Positions 40,355 to 48,964 of a stretch of 64,000 bases of DNA are shown one piece after another (the stretch's first letter is position 1; every line of letters starts with the position of its first letter). The DNA is taken from contig CANRAS010000001.1 of assembly GCA_947628655.1 (NCBI GenBank), forward strand, positions 124,001 through 188,000, read 5' to 3'. The notes beneath the pieces were generated by a model that was not told the origin of the DNA, did no database searches, and was given only the letters and a program-made list of their open reading frames with translations. The translations under genes were made by a program, and so were the position numbers. This stretch comes from an uncultured Clostridia bacterium (GTDB lineage: Bacteria; Bacillota; Clostridia; Oscillospirales; Ruminococcaceae).

Positions 40355-41776
40355 ATGAAAATATTGTATGCGGCAAGCGAGGCTCTGCCCTTTGCGGCAA
40401 GCGGCGGTTTGGCGGACGTTGCGGGTTCTTTGCCCAAGGCGCTTGTTCAGGCGGGACATGACGCGAGAGTTGTTATGCCTTATTACGTCAACACGATAAA
40501 GCCCGAACAAAAGGAAAAAATGCGTTTTGTCACGAACTTCACAGTCCCTGTAGGCTGGAGAAGTCAGTACTGCGGCGTGTTCACGCAGGAAGTGAACGGC
40601 GTTACATATTATTTCCTTGATAACGAGTTCTATTTTAAGCGCGGAAACGGTCTTTACGGTTACTATGACGACGCGGAAAGATACGTTTTCTTCAGCCGTG
40701 CCGTTCTTGAAATGCTGCGCCACATTGACTTCCACCCGCAGATAATCAACTCCAACGACTGGCAGTGCGCGCTTATCCCCGTTTATCACCACCTGTTCTA
40801 TAAGAACGAGTGGGGTTTCGGCGATATAAAGAACGTGTTTACCATTCATAACATCGGCTATCAGGGACAGTACGGTCTTGACCTTGTAAAGGATATTGTA
40901 GGTATCCCGCCGCAGAATGTAAACATAATCGAGTATGACCGCGACATAAACTTTATGAAAGGCGCAATCGAAGTGGCGGATAAGGTAACGACCGTATCGC
41001 CGACCTACGCGCTGGAGATACTCGACCCGTGGTATTCGCACGGTCTGGACAGAATACTCCGCAACAAGCAGTATAAGACAACAGGCTTTTTGAACGGTAT
41101 AGACACCGACCTTTACGACCCCGAAAAAGACCCGACGATAGCGGCGAAGTTCTCCGCGAAGAACCACAAGGGCAAGGCTGTCTGCAAGCAGGCTATATTT
41201 GACGAGTTCGGTATGCCTCAGTACGATATACCGCTTATCGCGATGATTTCAAGATTTGCCGACCACAAGGGCTTTGACCTCGTGAAGTATGTGTTCGACG
41301 AGATTGTCGCGACAGATGTTCAGGTAGTTATCTTGGGTTCGGGCGAACGTCACTACGAGGACTTCTTCCAGGAAATGCACTGGAGATACCCAGACAAGGT
41401 TGGGTTCTACAAAGGATACAACCCTGCTCTCGCAAAGAAGATTTACGCGGGCGCGGATATGTTCCTTATGCCGTCTAAGAGTGAACCTTGCGGTCTTGCG
41501 CAGATGATAGCCGCGAGATACGGCACCGTGCCTATAGTTCGCGCGACGGGCGGTCTTAAAGACAGCATAATCGACGCGGGCGACAACGGAATAGGCTTTA
41601 CGTTCCAAAGCTACAACGCGCATGATATGCTTGACGCTATAAAACGCGCGAAGTCTTACTATGACAATAAAGCCGAATGGAGCAAGCTGATGACGCGTGC
41701 AATGAAAGCCGACTTCAGCTGGGGCGCTTCCGCAAAACTCTACATCGGGCTTTACAAAGAGCTTGTGGGCGAGTAA
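40355..41776 (+). CDS. glgA: Glycogen synthase (ADP-glucose type, GT5)
   Basis: 473 residues from the ATG at 40355 after GGAGGAGAGG. The N-terminal donor-binding stretch reads EALPFAASGGLADVAGSLP; the Lys usually found before the glycines (KxGGL) is not conserved here. FTIHNIGYQGQY, NFMKGAIEVADKVTTVSPTYA and the C-terminal SKSEPCGLAQMIAARYG (catalytic Glu in the E-x7-E loop) are GT5 hallmarks. It extends alpha-1,4-glucan from ADP-glucose. It stands alone without glgB, glgC or glgP in the window. Confidence 0.95.
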   Translation: MKILYAASEALPFAASGGLADVAGSLPKALVQAGHDARVVMPYYVNTIKPEQKEKMRFVTNFTVPVGWRSQYCGVFTQEVNGVTYYFLDNEFYFKRGNGLYGYYDDAERYVFFSRAVLEMLRHIDFHPQIINSNDWQCALIPVYHHLFYKNEWGFGDIKNVFTIHNIGYQGQYGLDLVKDIVGIPPQNVNIIEYDRDINFMKGAIEVADKVTTVSPTYALEILDPWYSHGLDRILRNKQYKTTGFLNGIDTDLYDPEKDPTIAAKFSAKNHKGKAVCKQAIFDEFGMPQYDIPLIAMISRFADHKGFDLVKYVFDEIVATDVQVVILGSGERHYEDFFQEMHWRYPDKVGFYKGYNPALAKKIYAGADMFLMPSKSEPCGLAQMIAARYGTVPIVRATGGLKDSIIDAGDNGIGFTFQSYNAHDMLDAIKRAKSYYDNKAEWSKLMTRAMKADFSWGASAKLYIGLYKELVGE

Positions 41777-41788
41777 TGAATTTTCTTT

Positions 41789-41817
41789 ACGGCGGGGGTT
41801 TCTCCGCCGTATTTTTG
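41789..41817 (+). terminator. Terminator of glgA
   Basis: ACGGCGG and CCGCCGT pair around GGGTTTCT, followed by ATTTTT. Confidence 0.85.
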
Positions 41818-41856
41818 GGACGGGGTTTGGATAATTTACGAAAAGAGGAGAAACTT

Positions 41857-42285
41857 ATGAAAAAAAGTCTGAACTACGCGCTTTGTTACGCGATTATCGG
41901 AATTTGCGCGGGCTTATTCTACCGTGAACTTACAAGAATGAACGACTTCGCGGGTACAACCGCTTTAGGCAAGGCGCATACGCATTTCTTCGTTCTCGGA
42001 ATGTTCGTTTATGTTATCATAGCATTGTTCGCGGGACGTTACGATGTTTATTCGGAAAAGCTGTTCAAGGTGTTCCGCGCGGTTTATAACGTCGGCGTTC
42101 CGCTGACGGGAATAATGCTCTGCGTTCGCGGAACGTTCGAAGTGCTCGGCACGGAGCTTTCAAAGGGCGCTGACAAGATGATTTCGGGAATAGCGGGCGC
42201 GGGTCATATGCTTACAGCCGCGGGGTTTATTCTGCTTATCATCGCGCTGAAAAAGGCTTGCGCTAAAGAAAAAGTCGCGCAGTAA
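41857..42285 (+). CDS. Four-helix membrane protein, DUF2871-like
   Basis: 142 residues from the ATG at 41857 with GAGGAG 6 nt upstream. Four membrane helices are predicted (about 6-24, 42-60, 78-98, 112-132). Conserved-looking polar residues lie inside or near them: ALGKAHTHFFVLGMF has a His-x-His and GAGHMLTAAGF another His. This pattern agrees with the DUF2871 family of unknown function, though I assign it from memory of the family's look and length. It stands between glgA and the RNA-like element that heads hom. Confidence 0.6.
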   Translation: MKKSLNYALCYAIIGICAGLFYRELTRMNDFAGTTALGKAHTHFFVLGMFVYVIIALFAGRYDVYSEKLFKVFRAVYNVGVPLTGIMLCVRGTFEVLGTELSKGADKMISGIAGAGHMLTAAGFILLIIALKKACAKEKVAQ

Positions 42286-42326
42286 AGCGTAATATTATAA
42301 TAAAGTAAGTTTTTTTGCATTAGCCC

Positions 42327-42355
42327 TTGAAAAATATTCCCCGGTATGGTATAAT
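42327..42355 (+). promoter_or_regulatory. Promoter of the second RNA-like element and the hom-polC operon
   Basis: TTGAAA (42327-42332), 17 bp, TATAAT (42350-42355) with TGG before the -10. The predicted start is 42362. Confidence 0.85.
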
Positions 42356-42361
42356 ATAGAC

Positions 42362-42441
42362 AGCGTAACATCTTTAACAGGATAAACGGTATATTTCTAA
42401 GGGGCGTTAGATTGGAATGGGGGCAAAGCCTCTTTGTGGTA
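42362..42441 (+). ncRNA. Putative structured leader RNA, copy 2 (upstream of hom)
   Basis: It shares the 80-nt pattern of 34309-34388, beginning AGCGTA exactly at the predicted start and ending GTGGTA. It differs mainly in the variable region after AAAC and in one extra G. It lies 45 bp upstream of the hom start, so it would be the 5' leader of a very long operon. It lacks the T-box AGGGTGG motif and does not match lysine, SAM or threonine-attenuator patterns known to me. The downstream gene suggests, but does not show, an amino-acid or nucleotide-related ligand. Confidence 0.62.
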
Positions 42442-42486
42442 GAATAATCATAAGAGTGTAAATACAAACGAAAGGATCGTGAAAAT

Positions 42487-43731
42487 ATGGCAAAAATAGC
42501 CGTTTTGGGCTATGGAGTGGTAGGCTCCGGCACGGTGGAGGTATTTTATAAAAACAAGGAAAACCTCGAAAAAAAGGCGGGAGAGCCGTTGGATATAAAG
42601 TATATCCTCGATGTGAGGGATTTCCCGAATTCTCCGTATGCTGATAAGTTTGTAAAGGATTTTGACGTTATCTTAAACGACCCCGAAGTGACCGTAATAG
42701 CGGAGGTAATCGGCGGGCTGAAGTTCTCTTACGGCTATGTAAAGTCCGCATTGGAGGCAGGCAAGAGCGTCGTAACGTCTAATAAAGAACTTGTCGCCGC
42801 AAAAGGCGCGGAGCTTTTGCAAATCGCAAAGGATAAAAACGTAAACTTTTTCTTCGAGGCAAGCGTCGGCGGGGGAATACCGATAATAAAGCCCATTCAC
42901 GCGTGCCTTGAGGCAAACGAGATAGACGAGATAGCGGGTATACTCAACGGCACGACAAACTTTATACTCACTAAAATGATACGCGAGGGAATGGACTTCG
43001 GCGAGGCGCTGAAAATCGCGCAGGAGTTAGGATACGCCGAACACGACCCGACAGCCGACGTCGAGGGCATAGACGCGTGCAGGAAGATATGTATTTTAGC
43101 GTCGCTTGCGTTCGGACGGCACGTTTATCCCGAAAACGTCCACACCGAGGGCATTACGAAAGTAACGCTGTCCGACGTGGAATACGTCGAAAGCTACGGC
43201 GCAAAGATAAAGCTGATAGGCTGCGCGCGCCGCGAGGATAACGATGAAATCTCAATCGGCGTTTTCCCTGCGGTAATAAAGGACGAAAGCCAGCTTGCGG
43301 GCGTAAACGACGTGTTCAACGCGATACTCGTTCGCGGCGACGCGACGGGCGACGTTGTGTTCTACGGAAAGGGCGCGGGAAAACTTCCTACAGCGTCGGC
43401 GGTCGTATCGGATATTGTTTCCGCCGTGAAACATTCCGACACAAGCCGTTCTCTTACATGGCAGGACAGCACACAGGACTTTATCCGCCCGTTCGACAGG
43501 TTTGACTGCGCACACTACATACGGATTTCGGCAAACGACGACAGCGCCGTAAAGGAAACCGTAAAGAACATTTTCGGCGATGTGCAGTTCCTGGTAACGA
43601 AAAATCAAAGCAAAGGGGAACTCGCTTTCGTGACTTCCGTTATGACCGAGCAGGAGGTTAAGACCAAGTGTGACGATGTTGCAAAACAGGGCGCGGAAGT
43701 TACCGCGAGAATACGCGTGCTTGATTATTAA
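42487..43731 (+). CDS. hom: Homoserine dehydrogenase
   Basis: 414 residues. The nucleotide-binding motif is VLGYGVVGSG at the N-terminus. Catalytic-domain features include EASVGGGIPIIKPI, GILNGTTNFILTKM and the family signature AQELGYAEHDPTADVEGIDA, with the catalytic Lys just before. A C-terminal ACT domain (about 345-414, HYIRISANDDSAVKETV) is the usual allosteric site for threonine. The enzyme reduces aspartate semialdehyde to homoserine for threonine and methionine. It starts 45 bp after a conserved RNA-like element and is followed by pyrH after 17 bp, an unusual linkage. Confidence 0.95.
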   Translation: MAKIAVLGYGVVGSGTVEVFYKNKENLEKKAGEPLDIKYILDVRDFPNSPYADKFVKDFDVILNDPEVTVIAEVIGGLKFSYGYVKSALEAGKSVVTSNKELVAAKGAELLQIAKDKNVNFFFEASVGGGIPIIKPIHACLEANEIDEIAGILNGTTNFILTKMIREGMDFGEALKIAQELGYAEHDPTADVEGIDACRKICILASLAFGRHVYPENVHTEGITKVTLSDVEYVESYGAKIKLIGCARREDNDEISIGVFPAVIKDESQLAGVNDVFNAILVRGDATGDVVFYGKGAGKLPTASAVVSDIVSAVKHSDTSRSLTWQDSTQDFIRPFDRFDCAHYIRISANDDSAVKETVKNIFGDVQFLVTKNQSKGELAFVTSVMTEQEVKTKCDDVAKQGAEVTARIRVLDY

Positions 43732-43748
43732 GCTATGGAGGTAAAGCG

Positions 43749-44489
43749 ATGGGTGATTTAGAAAAACCGAAGTATGGGCGTGTTCTTCTTAAACTCAGCG
43801 GAGAGGCTTTGGCGGGCGATAAAGATATGGGTCTTGATTTTCCGACAATCGAAAACATTTGCAGGAGTATCAAGAAAACCGCCGACGCGGGCGCACAGAT
43901 CGGAATAGTCGTAGGCGGCGGCAACTTCTGGCGCGGGCGCGATGAAAAAACCTCCGACCGCGCGCGCGGCGACCATATCGGTATGTTGGCGACAACGATG
44001 AACGCGCTTGCCGTTGCCGATGTTCTGGAGGGGCTGGGCGCTACTGTCAGGGTACAGACCGCGATTACGATGCAGCAGGTAGCAGAGCCGTTTATTTTGG
44101 GCAAGGCGCTGCGGCATATGGAAAAGGGCAGGATAGTGATTTTCGGGTGCGGCACGGGAAATCCGTTCTTCTCGACGGACAGCGCGGCGGCACTGCGCGC
44201 GGCGGAACTTAAAGCGGACGTTATTCTGAAAGCGACTATGGTTGACGGAATTTACGACAAAGACCCGAAGAAGTTTTCGGACGCTGTAAAATACGACGTT
44301 ATCACTCATCACGATGTGCTTGTAAAGCGGTTACAGGTAATGGACGGCGCAGCCGCGTCAATAAGCACGGACAACAATATACCTATTATAGTATTTGATT
44401 TGAGCCGTCCCGACAACATCTATGACGCTGTTATGGGCAAGCCTATCGGTACGCTTGTAACAAGGCATAAACCTAAAGACACCGATTGA
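43749..44489 (+). CDS. pyrH: Uridylate kinase
   Basis: 246 residues with GGAGG upstream. It is an amino acid kinase fold: VLLKLSGEALAG (phosphate loop), IVVGGGNFWRGR, the hexamer-specific ATTMNALAVADVLE and DGIYDKDPKKF. It phosphorylates UMP to UDP, is allosterically regulated by GTP and UTP in the family, and is essential. The frr and uppS genes follow, as in most bacteria. Confidence 0.96.
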   Translation: MGDLEKPKYGRVLLKLSGEALAGDKDMGLDFPTIENICRSIKKTADAGAQIGIVVGGGNFWRGRDEKTSDRARGDHIGMLATTMNALAVADVLEGLGATVRVQTAITMQQVAEPFILGKALRHMEKGRIVIFGCGTGNPFFSTDSAAALRAAELKADVILKATMVDGIYDKDPKKFSDAVKYDVITHHDVLVKRLQVMDGAAASISTDNNIPIIVFDLSRPDNIYDAVMGKPIGTLVTRHKPKDTD

Positions 44490-44511
44490 TTTTTTAGATA
44501 GGAGAATGGAT

Positions 44512-45066
44512 ATGAAAGAAGTTCTTGATAACACAAAGGAAAGAATGAACAAGTGCATTAACGCTCTTGAAAGCGAGCTCGCGTCTATCCGCGCGGGCAG
44601 AGCAAACCCCGCGGTGCTGGATAAGATAACCGTTGACTATTACGGCGCGCCTACTCCGATAAATCAAATGGCAAGCATTTCCGTGTCGGAGGCGAGAATA
44701 CTCGTGGTTCAGCCGTATGACGCGTCACAGCTTAAACCTATCGAGAAGGCTGTTCAGGCAAGCGATTTAGGGATTAACCCGGCGAACGACGGCAGAGTAC
44801 TCCGCATTACGTTCCCGCAGCTTACAGAGGACAGACGTAAGGAACTTTGCAAGCAGGTAAGCAAGATTTGCGAGGAAAGCAAAGTAGCCGTAAGAAACGT
44901 CCGCCGCGACGCTATGGATAAGATAAAGGCGAAGAAAAAAGCGAACGAGATAACCGAGGACGACGTTAAAGAGGGCGAAAAGGACGTTCAGAAAATCACA
45001 GACAAGTTTATTGAAAGAATAGACAAGATAGGCGAAGAAAAAGATAAGGAAATAATGGCGATTTAA
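44512..45066 (+). CDS. frr: Ribosome recycling factor
   Basis: 184 residues from the ATG at 44512, 7 nt after GGAG; an ATG two codons earlier is only 1 nt from that site. The three-helix domain I includes ERMNKCINALESELASIRAGRANP and the C-terminal RRDAMDKIKAKKKANEITED, while domain II contains YYGAPTPINQMASISV. RRF with EF-G splits post-termination ribosomes. Its stop overlaps the uppS start (TAATG), giving coupled translation. Confidence 0.96.
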   Translation: MKEVLDNTKERMNKCINALESELASIRAGRANPAVLDKITVDYYGAPTPINQMASISVSEARILVVQPYDASQLKPIEKAVQASDLGINPANDGRVLRITFPQLTEDRRKELCKQVSKICEESKVAVRNVRRDAMDKIKAKKKANEITEDDVKEGEKDVQKITDKFIERIDKIGEEKDKEIMAI

Positions 45067-45770
45067 TGGAAACATCGGCTTTACCGCGCCATATCGGCTT
45101 TATTATGGACGGCAACGGACGGTGGGCGAAAAAACGCGCGATGCCGCGAAACTTCGGTCACAAGCAGGGCGCCGACGTGTTTAAGAAAACAATAAATTGG
45201 TGCAGAGAACTCGGCGTTCAGGCGGCGACGTTCTATGCATTCTCCACGGAGAACTGGAAACGTCCGAAAGACGAGGTAAACGGCATAATCGGTTTACTTC
45301 GGCAGTATATCAAGGATATTCGCGCGATGTCGCGCGAGAACGTTCGGTTTGTCTTTATCGGCGACCTTTCGGCGTTCGACGAGGATATAAGAGCGGATTT
45401 GCTTGATATTATGGAAACCTCAAAGGAAAACGCGGGGTTCACAGCGGGCGTAGCGTTAAACTACGGCGGAAGAGCGGAAATCACAAATTGCGCCGCCGCG
45501 CTGTCGCGCAAGTGCCTGTCGGGCGAGATAACGCCCGATATGATTACTGAGGAGCTGTTCGAGCGGGAACTTTACACCCGCGACTTTCCCCCTCTTGATT
45601 TGGTAATACGCCCCAGCGGTGAACAGCGTCTGTCGAATTTCCTGATATGGCAGGCGGCGTATGCCGAATTTGTGTTTTTGGACGTATTGTGGCCCGATTT
45701 TAAGAAAAAAGATTTGGAATATGCGCTGAAAGAATTTGCGGGGCGCTCCCGCAGGTTCGGCGGTGTATAA
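45066..45770 (+). CDS. uppS: Isoprenyl transferase (undecaprenyl diphosphate synthase)
   Basis: 234 residues. HIGFIMDGNGRWAKKR carries the catalytic Asp and diphosphate-binding residues, GHKQGADVFK and ATFYAFSTENWKRPKDEV follow, and RPSGEQRLSNFLIWQAAYAE holds the second substrate-binding Arg/Ser set. It makes the C55 lipid carrier for cell wall synthesis. It lies between frr and cdsA in the standard membrane-lipid cluster. Confidence 0.96.
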   Translation: METSALPRHIGFIMDGNGRWAKKRAMPRNFGHKQGADVFKKTINWCRELGVQAATFYAFSTENWKRPKDEVNGIIGLLRQYIKDIRAMSRENVRFVFIGDLSAFDEDIRADLLDIMETSKENAGFTAGVALNYGGRAEITNCAAALSRKCLSGEITPDMITEELFERELYTRDFPPLDLVIRPSGEQRLSNFLIWQAAYAEFVFLDVLWPDFKKKDLEYALKEFAGRSRRFGGV

Positions 45771-45790
45771 CAGGTCGGAAAGAGAAGTTT

Positions 45791-46624
45791 ATGCTGAAAC
45801 GATTAATATCCGCACTTGTTGGGTGTGTTGTGGGTATAACGGCTTTGGTTTTGGATAATTTTTACGTTTATTTGGGATTACTGTCGGTTTTTTCAGCAAT
45901 CGGCGTGTGGGAGCTTATCCATGCCGTTCGGTGTGACAAGCATACGTTCATCACAGTTTTTTGCGTAATAATGGCATTGGGCGAGGTTTCGCTGTTCGTC
46001 ATCGACTTTCTGAAACCGTATAGGTTTCTGGCGTTCCTCACATTGGTAATGGTTCTTGTCTGCGCTATGCTGTTCGGCTACAAGAAAACGACGTTCGTTG
46101 AAATAGCCTGCTGCGGCGCGGCGACGTTTGCTATCCCGATGGCGATGAGCTGTATCATCTCCACGAGATATATGTACGCCGACTATCTTCCGGGCGTTTA
46201 TCTTCTCGTCTACCTGCTGTTCTGCGCGTGGCTCGGCGATTCGGGCGCGTACTTTGTCGGAACGTTTTTCGGCAGGCATAAGCTGTGCCCCGAAATAAGC
46301 CCGAAAAAGACCGTCGAGGGACTTATCGGCGGAATACTTACCGTCGGCATTGCAGTCACCGTTCAGGCGTTTGTCTACAACAATCTTCTGCCTACAGACC
46401 TCAAGATGAACTATGCCGTGATAATCCCCGTAGGAATGGCGGCGTCGGTCGTGGGCGTTTTGGGCGACCTCTCTGCGTCCGTTATAAAGCGCCAGTACGA
46501 TGTTAAGGATTTCGGCAACGTTATGCCGGGTCACGGAGGAATACTCGACAGATTTGACAGCGTATTGTTTGTCGCGCCGTTTATTTATGTGGTGTTCACT
46601 TATCTTTCTCCTGCGGTGATTTGA
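45791..46624 (+). CDS. cdsA: Phosphatidate cytidylyltransferase
   Basis: 277 residues with about seven membrane helices. Conserved motifs are CAWLGDSGAYFVGTFFGRHK, SPKKTVEGLIGG and the C-terminal signature KDFGNVMPGHGGILDRFDS. It forms CDP-diacylglycerol from phosphatidate and CTP, the entry to anionic phospholipids including those used by the cardiolipin synthase at 23322. A hairpin with a T tract separates it from dxr. Confidence 0.96.
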   Translation: MLKRLISALVGCVVGITALVLDNFYVYLGLLSVFSAIGVWELIHAVRCDKHTFITVFCVIMALGEVSLFVIDFLKPYRFLAFLTLVMVLVCAMLFGYKKTTFVEIACCGAATFAIPMAMSCIISTRYMYADYLPGVYLLVYLLFCAWLGDSGAYFVGTFFGRHKLCPEISPKKTVEGLIGGILTVGIAVTVQAFVYNNLLPTDLKMNYAVIIPVGMAASVVGVLGDLSASVIKRQYDVKDFGNVMPGHGGILDRFDSVLFVAPFIYVVFTYLSPAVI

Positions 46625-46677
46625 AACAGTCAGGCGGCAGGGGGGTAAGACCCAACGGCTCGCCTTAGAATGTCTTT

Positions 46678-46709
46678 CCCATTCGCCAGACCGAATGGGG
46701 CGATTTTTT
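46678..46709 (+). terminator. Hairpin with T tract between cdsA and dxr
   Basis: CCCATTCG and CGAATGGG (46678-46699) followed by GCGATTTTTTC. Because dxr continues the operon 28 bp later with no clear promoter, it may be a partial terminator. A second GC-rich foldback lies at about 46632-46664. Confidence 0.7.
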
Positions 46710-46736
46710 CAGAAGATACGGTATAACGAGGTGTTT

Positions 46737-47885
46737 ATGGACAAAATAGTATTATTAGGTTCAACGGGTTCGATAGGAAAACAGACATTAGACGTATGCC
46801 GTGCGCATAATATAGGCGTAAAGGCTTTGTCCGCGAACGAAAACGCAGAACTTCTTGAAAATCAGGCGCGGGAGTTTTCCGCGGAATACGCCGTTATAAC
46901 AAACGAGGACTTGTACGGCGATTTAAAACAGCGCCTGTTCGATACTAACACAAAAGTCCTCTGCGGTGAAAAAGGTCTTTGCGAAATATCCGCGCTGAGC
47001 GGGTGCCGAGTGGTGAACGCCGTTGTCGGAATGGCAGGACTAGTGCCGACGCTTTCCGCGATAAAGGCGGGCAACTCCGTAGCACTTGCAAACAAGGAAA
47101 CGCTGGTTTCGGGCGGTATGCTCGTAATGGACGCGGTAAAGCGAATGGGAACGAGCCTTATTCCGATAGACAGCGAACATTCGGCTATCTTTCAGTGCTT
47201 GCAGGGCGCTGGCGACAATCGCTTTTCAAAGCTGATTTTAACAGCGTCGGGAGGACCTTTTTTCGGCAAGACCCGCCTAGAACTTCTGGAAGTAACGAAA
47301 GAGCAGGCGCTCTCCCACCCGAATTGGGATATGGGCGATAAAGTGACGATAGACAGCGCGACGATGATGAACAAGGGACTGGAACTTATCGAGGCGGTGT
47401 GGCTGTTCGGCGCTAAGCCCGAAGAGATAGAGATAGTCGTGCAAAGGCAGAGCGTTATTCATTCGGCGGTGGAATTTGCCGACGGCGCTGTAATCGCGCA
47501 GATGGGAAGTGCGGATATGCGCCTGCCGATACAGTATGCGCTTACATACCCCGAACGTCTGGAATGTCCCGCGAAAGAACTCTCGCTGTCGGAACTCGGA
47601 GAACTTACATTTGCAAAACCCGACGAGGAAACGTTCGTGTGCCTTGCCGCGGCGAAACGCGCTGTTAAAAAAGGCGGGAACGCCCCGTGCGCCGTGAATT
47701 GCGCGAACGAGGCGGCGGTTCGGCTGTTTTTGGACGATAAAATACATTTTTACGAAATCGGCGACGCGGTGTGCGGCGCGCTCGAAAATGTAAAGTTTAT
47801 AAGCAAACCCACGCTTTATGATTTGCAAAGCACTCAAAAAGCGGCGGAAGAATATGTGTACGGGAAATTCGGCGTTTCCGTATAA
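46737..47885 (+). CDS. dxr: 1-deoxy-D-xylulose 5-phosphate reductoisomerase
   Basis: 382 residues from the ATG at 46737 (CGAGGTG upstream). NADPH-binding LLGSTGSIGKQTLDV opens the protein. LANKETLVSGG, IDSEHSAIFQCLQG and LTASGGPFFG contain the metal and substrate ligands, and WDMGDKVTIDSATMMNKGLE is the signature. It makes methylerythritol 4-phosphate, the committed isoprenoid precursor; ispG, a later step, lies two genes downstream, and uppS uses the product. Confidence 0.96.
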   Translation: MDKIVLLGSTGSIGKQTLDVCRAHNIGVKALSANENAELLENQAREFSAEYAVITNEDLYGDLKQRLFDTNTKVLCGEKGLCEISALSGCRVVNAVVGMAGLVPTLSAIKAGNSVALANKETLVSGGMLVMDAVKRMGTSLIPIDSEHSAIFQCLQGAGDNRFSKLILTASGGPFFGKTRLELLEVTKEQALSHPNWDMGDKVTIDSATMMNKGLELIEAVWLFGAKPEEIEIVVQRQSVIHSAVEFADGAVIAQMGSADMRLPIQYALTYPERLECPAKELSLSELGELTFAKPDEETFVCLAAAKRAVKKGGNAPCAVNCANEAAVRLFLDDKIHFYEIGDAVCGALENVKFISKPTLYDLQSTQKAAEEYVYGKFGVSV

Positions 47886-47896
47886 CAGGAGGAAAT

Positions 47897-48964
47897 ATGG
47901 CGGTTGTTATTGCGATACTTGTTTTTTGTGTAATTATAGTAATTCACGAACTCGGACACTTCATTGCCGCAAAACTATGCGGAATTTATGTGAACGAATT
48001 TGCTCTGGGAATGGGACCCGTTCTGCTCCGAAAAAAGGGCAAGGAAACCGAGTACACTCTCCGCGCTGTACCTATCGGCGGTTTTTGCTCGTTTGAGGGA
48101 GAAAACGGCGGCGCAGACGAGGAAGAAAAGCAGAAAAATCCCCGCGCGTTCAACGCCCGCCCCGTGTGGCAAAGAATGATAGTAATTCTCGCAGGACCGT
48201 TTATGAACTTGGTGTTAGGCTTTATCGTTTCGCTTGTAATGGTCTGCTGTATGGAATATATCCCGTCTGCGACAATACACTCGTTTGAAGAAAACAGCCT
48301 GTCAAGCAATTATTTACAAGCGGGCGATGAAATAATCAGCATCGACAAAATGACCGTGTTTACCGACAGGGATATAAGCTATAAACTCCTGAACAGCGAC
48401 CGTGTAAACGAAAACGGCAATCTTGTGTATGATTTCAAGGTAAAGAGAAACGGCGAAATCATCACTATCCCAAACGTCGAGTTTCAGACCGAACAAAAAG
48501 AGGACGGCAGTCACAGCATAAATTTTGATTTTATTATACTCGCAAAGGACAAGACGTTCGGCGGGGTAATTTCTCAAAGCTGGCGCGAAAGCTGTTCGAC
48601 GGCGCGGATTATCGTTATGACGCTTTTTGATATGATACGCGGGAAATACGGCTTAAACGATCTGTCGGGACCTATCGGCGTAGGAACGGTAATAACCGAG
48701 GCGGTAAAGCATTATTCGCTGACTGATATTCTGTATATCATCGCGCTTATCACGATAAATGTCGGCGTATTCAATCTTATTCCGATACCCGCCCTAGACG
48801 GCGCGAGGTTCATATTCCTGCTTGTCGAACTTATCCGCAGAAAGCCCGTAAAGCCCGAAGTGGAGGGAACTATCCACGCTGTCGGAATGGCGCTTATGCT
48901 TGTTTTAATGGTAGTTGTGACGTTTTCGGATATACGCAGGCTGTTTACGGGAGGATTTGCGTGA
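47897..48964 (+). CDS. rseP: Site-2 protease RseP/RasP
   Basis: 355 residues. HELGHF near residue 17 supplies the zinc site and catalytic Glu, NLIPIPALDGAR near the C-terminal membrane helix supplies the Asp ligand, and a PDZ domain lies between (about 125-205). It cleaves membrane-bound anti-sigma factors and signal-peptide remnants; the particular substrate here is unknown. Its last codon overlaps the ispG GTG start by 4 nt. Order dxr-rseP-ispG-polC is that of many Firmicutes. Confidence 0.95.
   Translation: MAVVIAILVFCVIIVIHELGHFIAAKLCGIYVNEFALGMGPVLLRKKGKETEYTLRAVPIGGFCSFEGENGGADEEEKQKNPRAFNARPVWQRMIVILAGPFMNLVLGFIVSLVMVCCMEYIPSATIHSFEENSLSSNYLQAGDEIISIDKMTVFTDRDISYKLLNSDRVNENGNLVYDFKVKRNGEIITIPNVEFQTEQKEDGSHSINFDFIILAKDKTFGGVISQSWRESCSTARIIVMTLFDMIRGKYGLNDLSGPIGVGTVITEAVKHYSLTDILYIIALITINVGVFNLIPIPALDGARFIFLLVELIRRKPVKPEVEGTIHAVGMALMLVLMVVVTFSDIRRLFTGGFA

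Noticed and set aside
42362-42486. T-box or SAM riboswitch upstream of hom
   Set aside because: No AGGGTGG T-box sequence, specifier stem or SAM-type kink-turn motif is seen; the element instead matches the copy at 34309.
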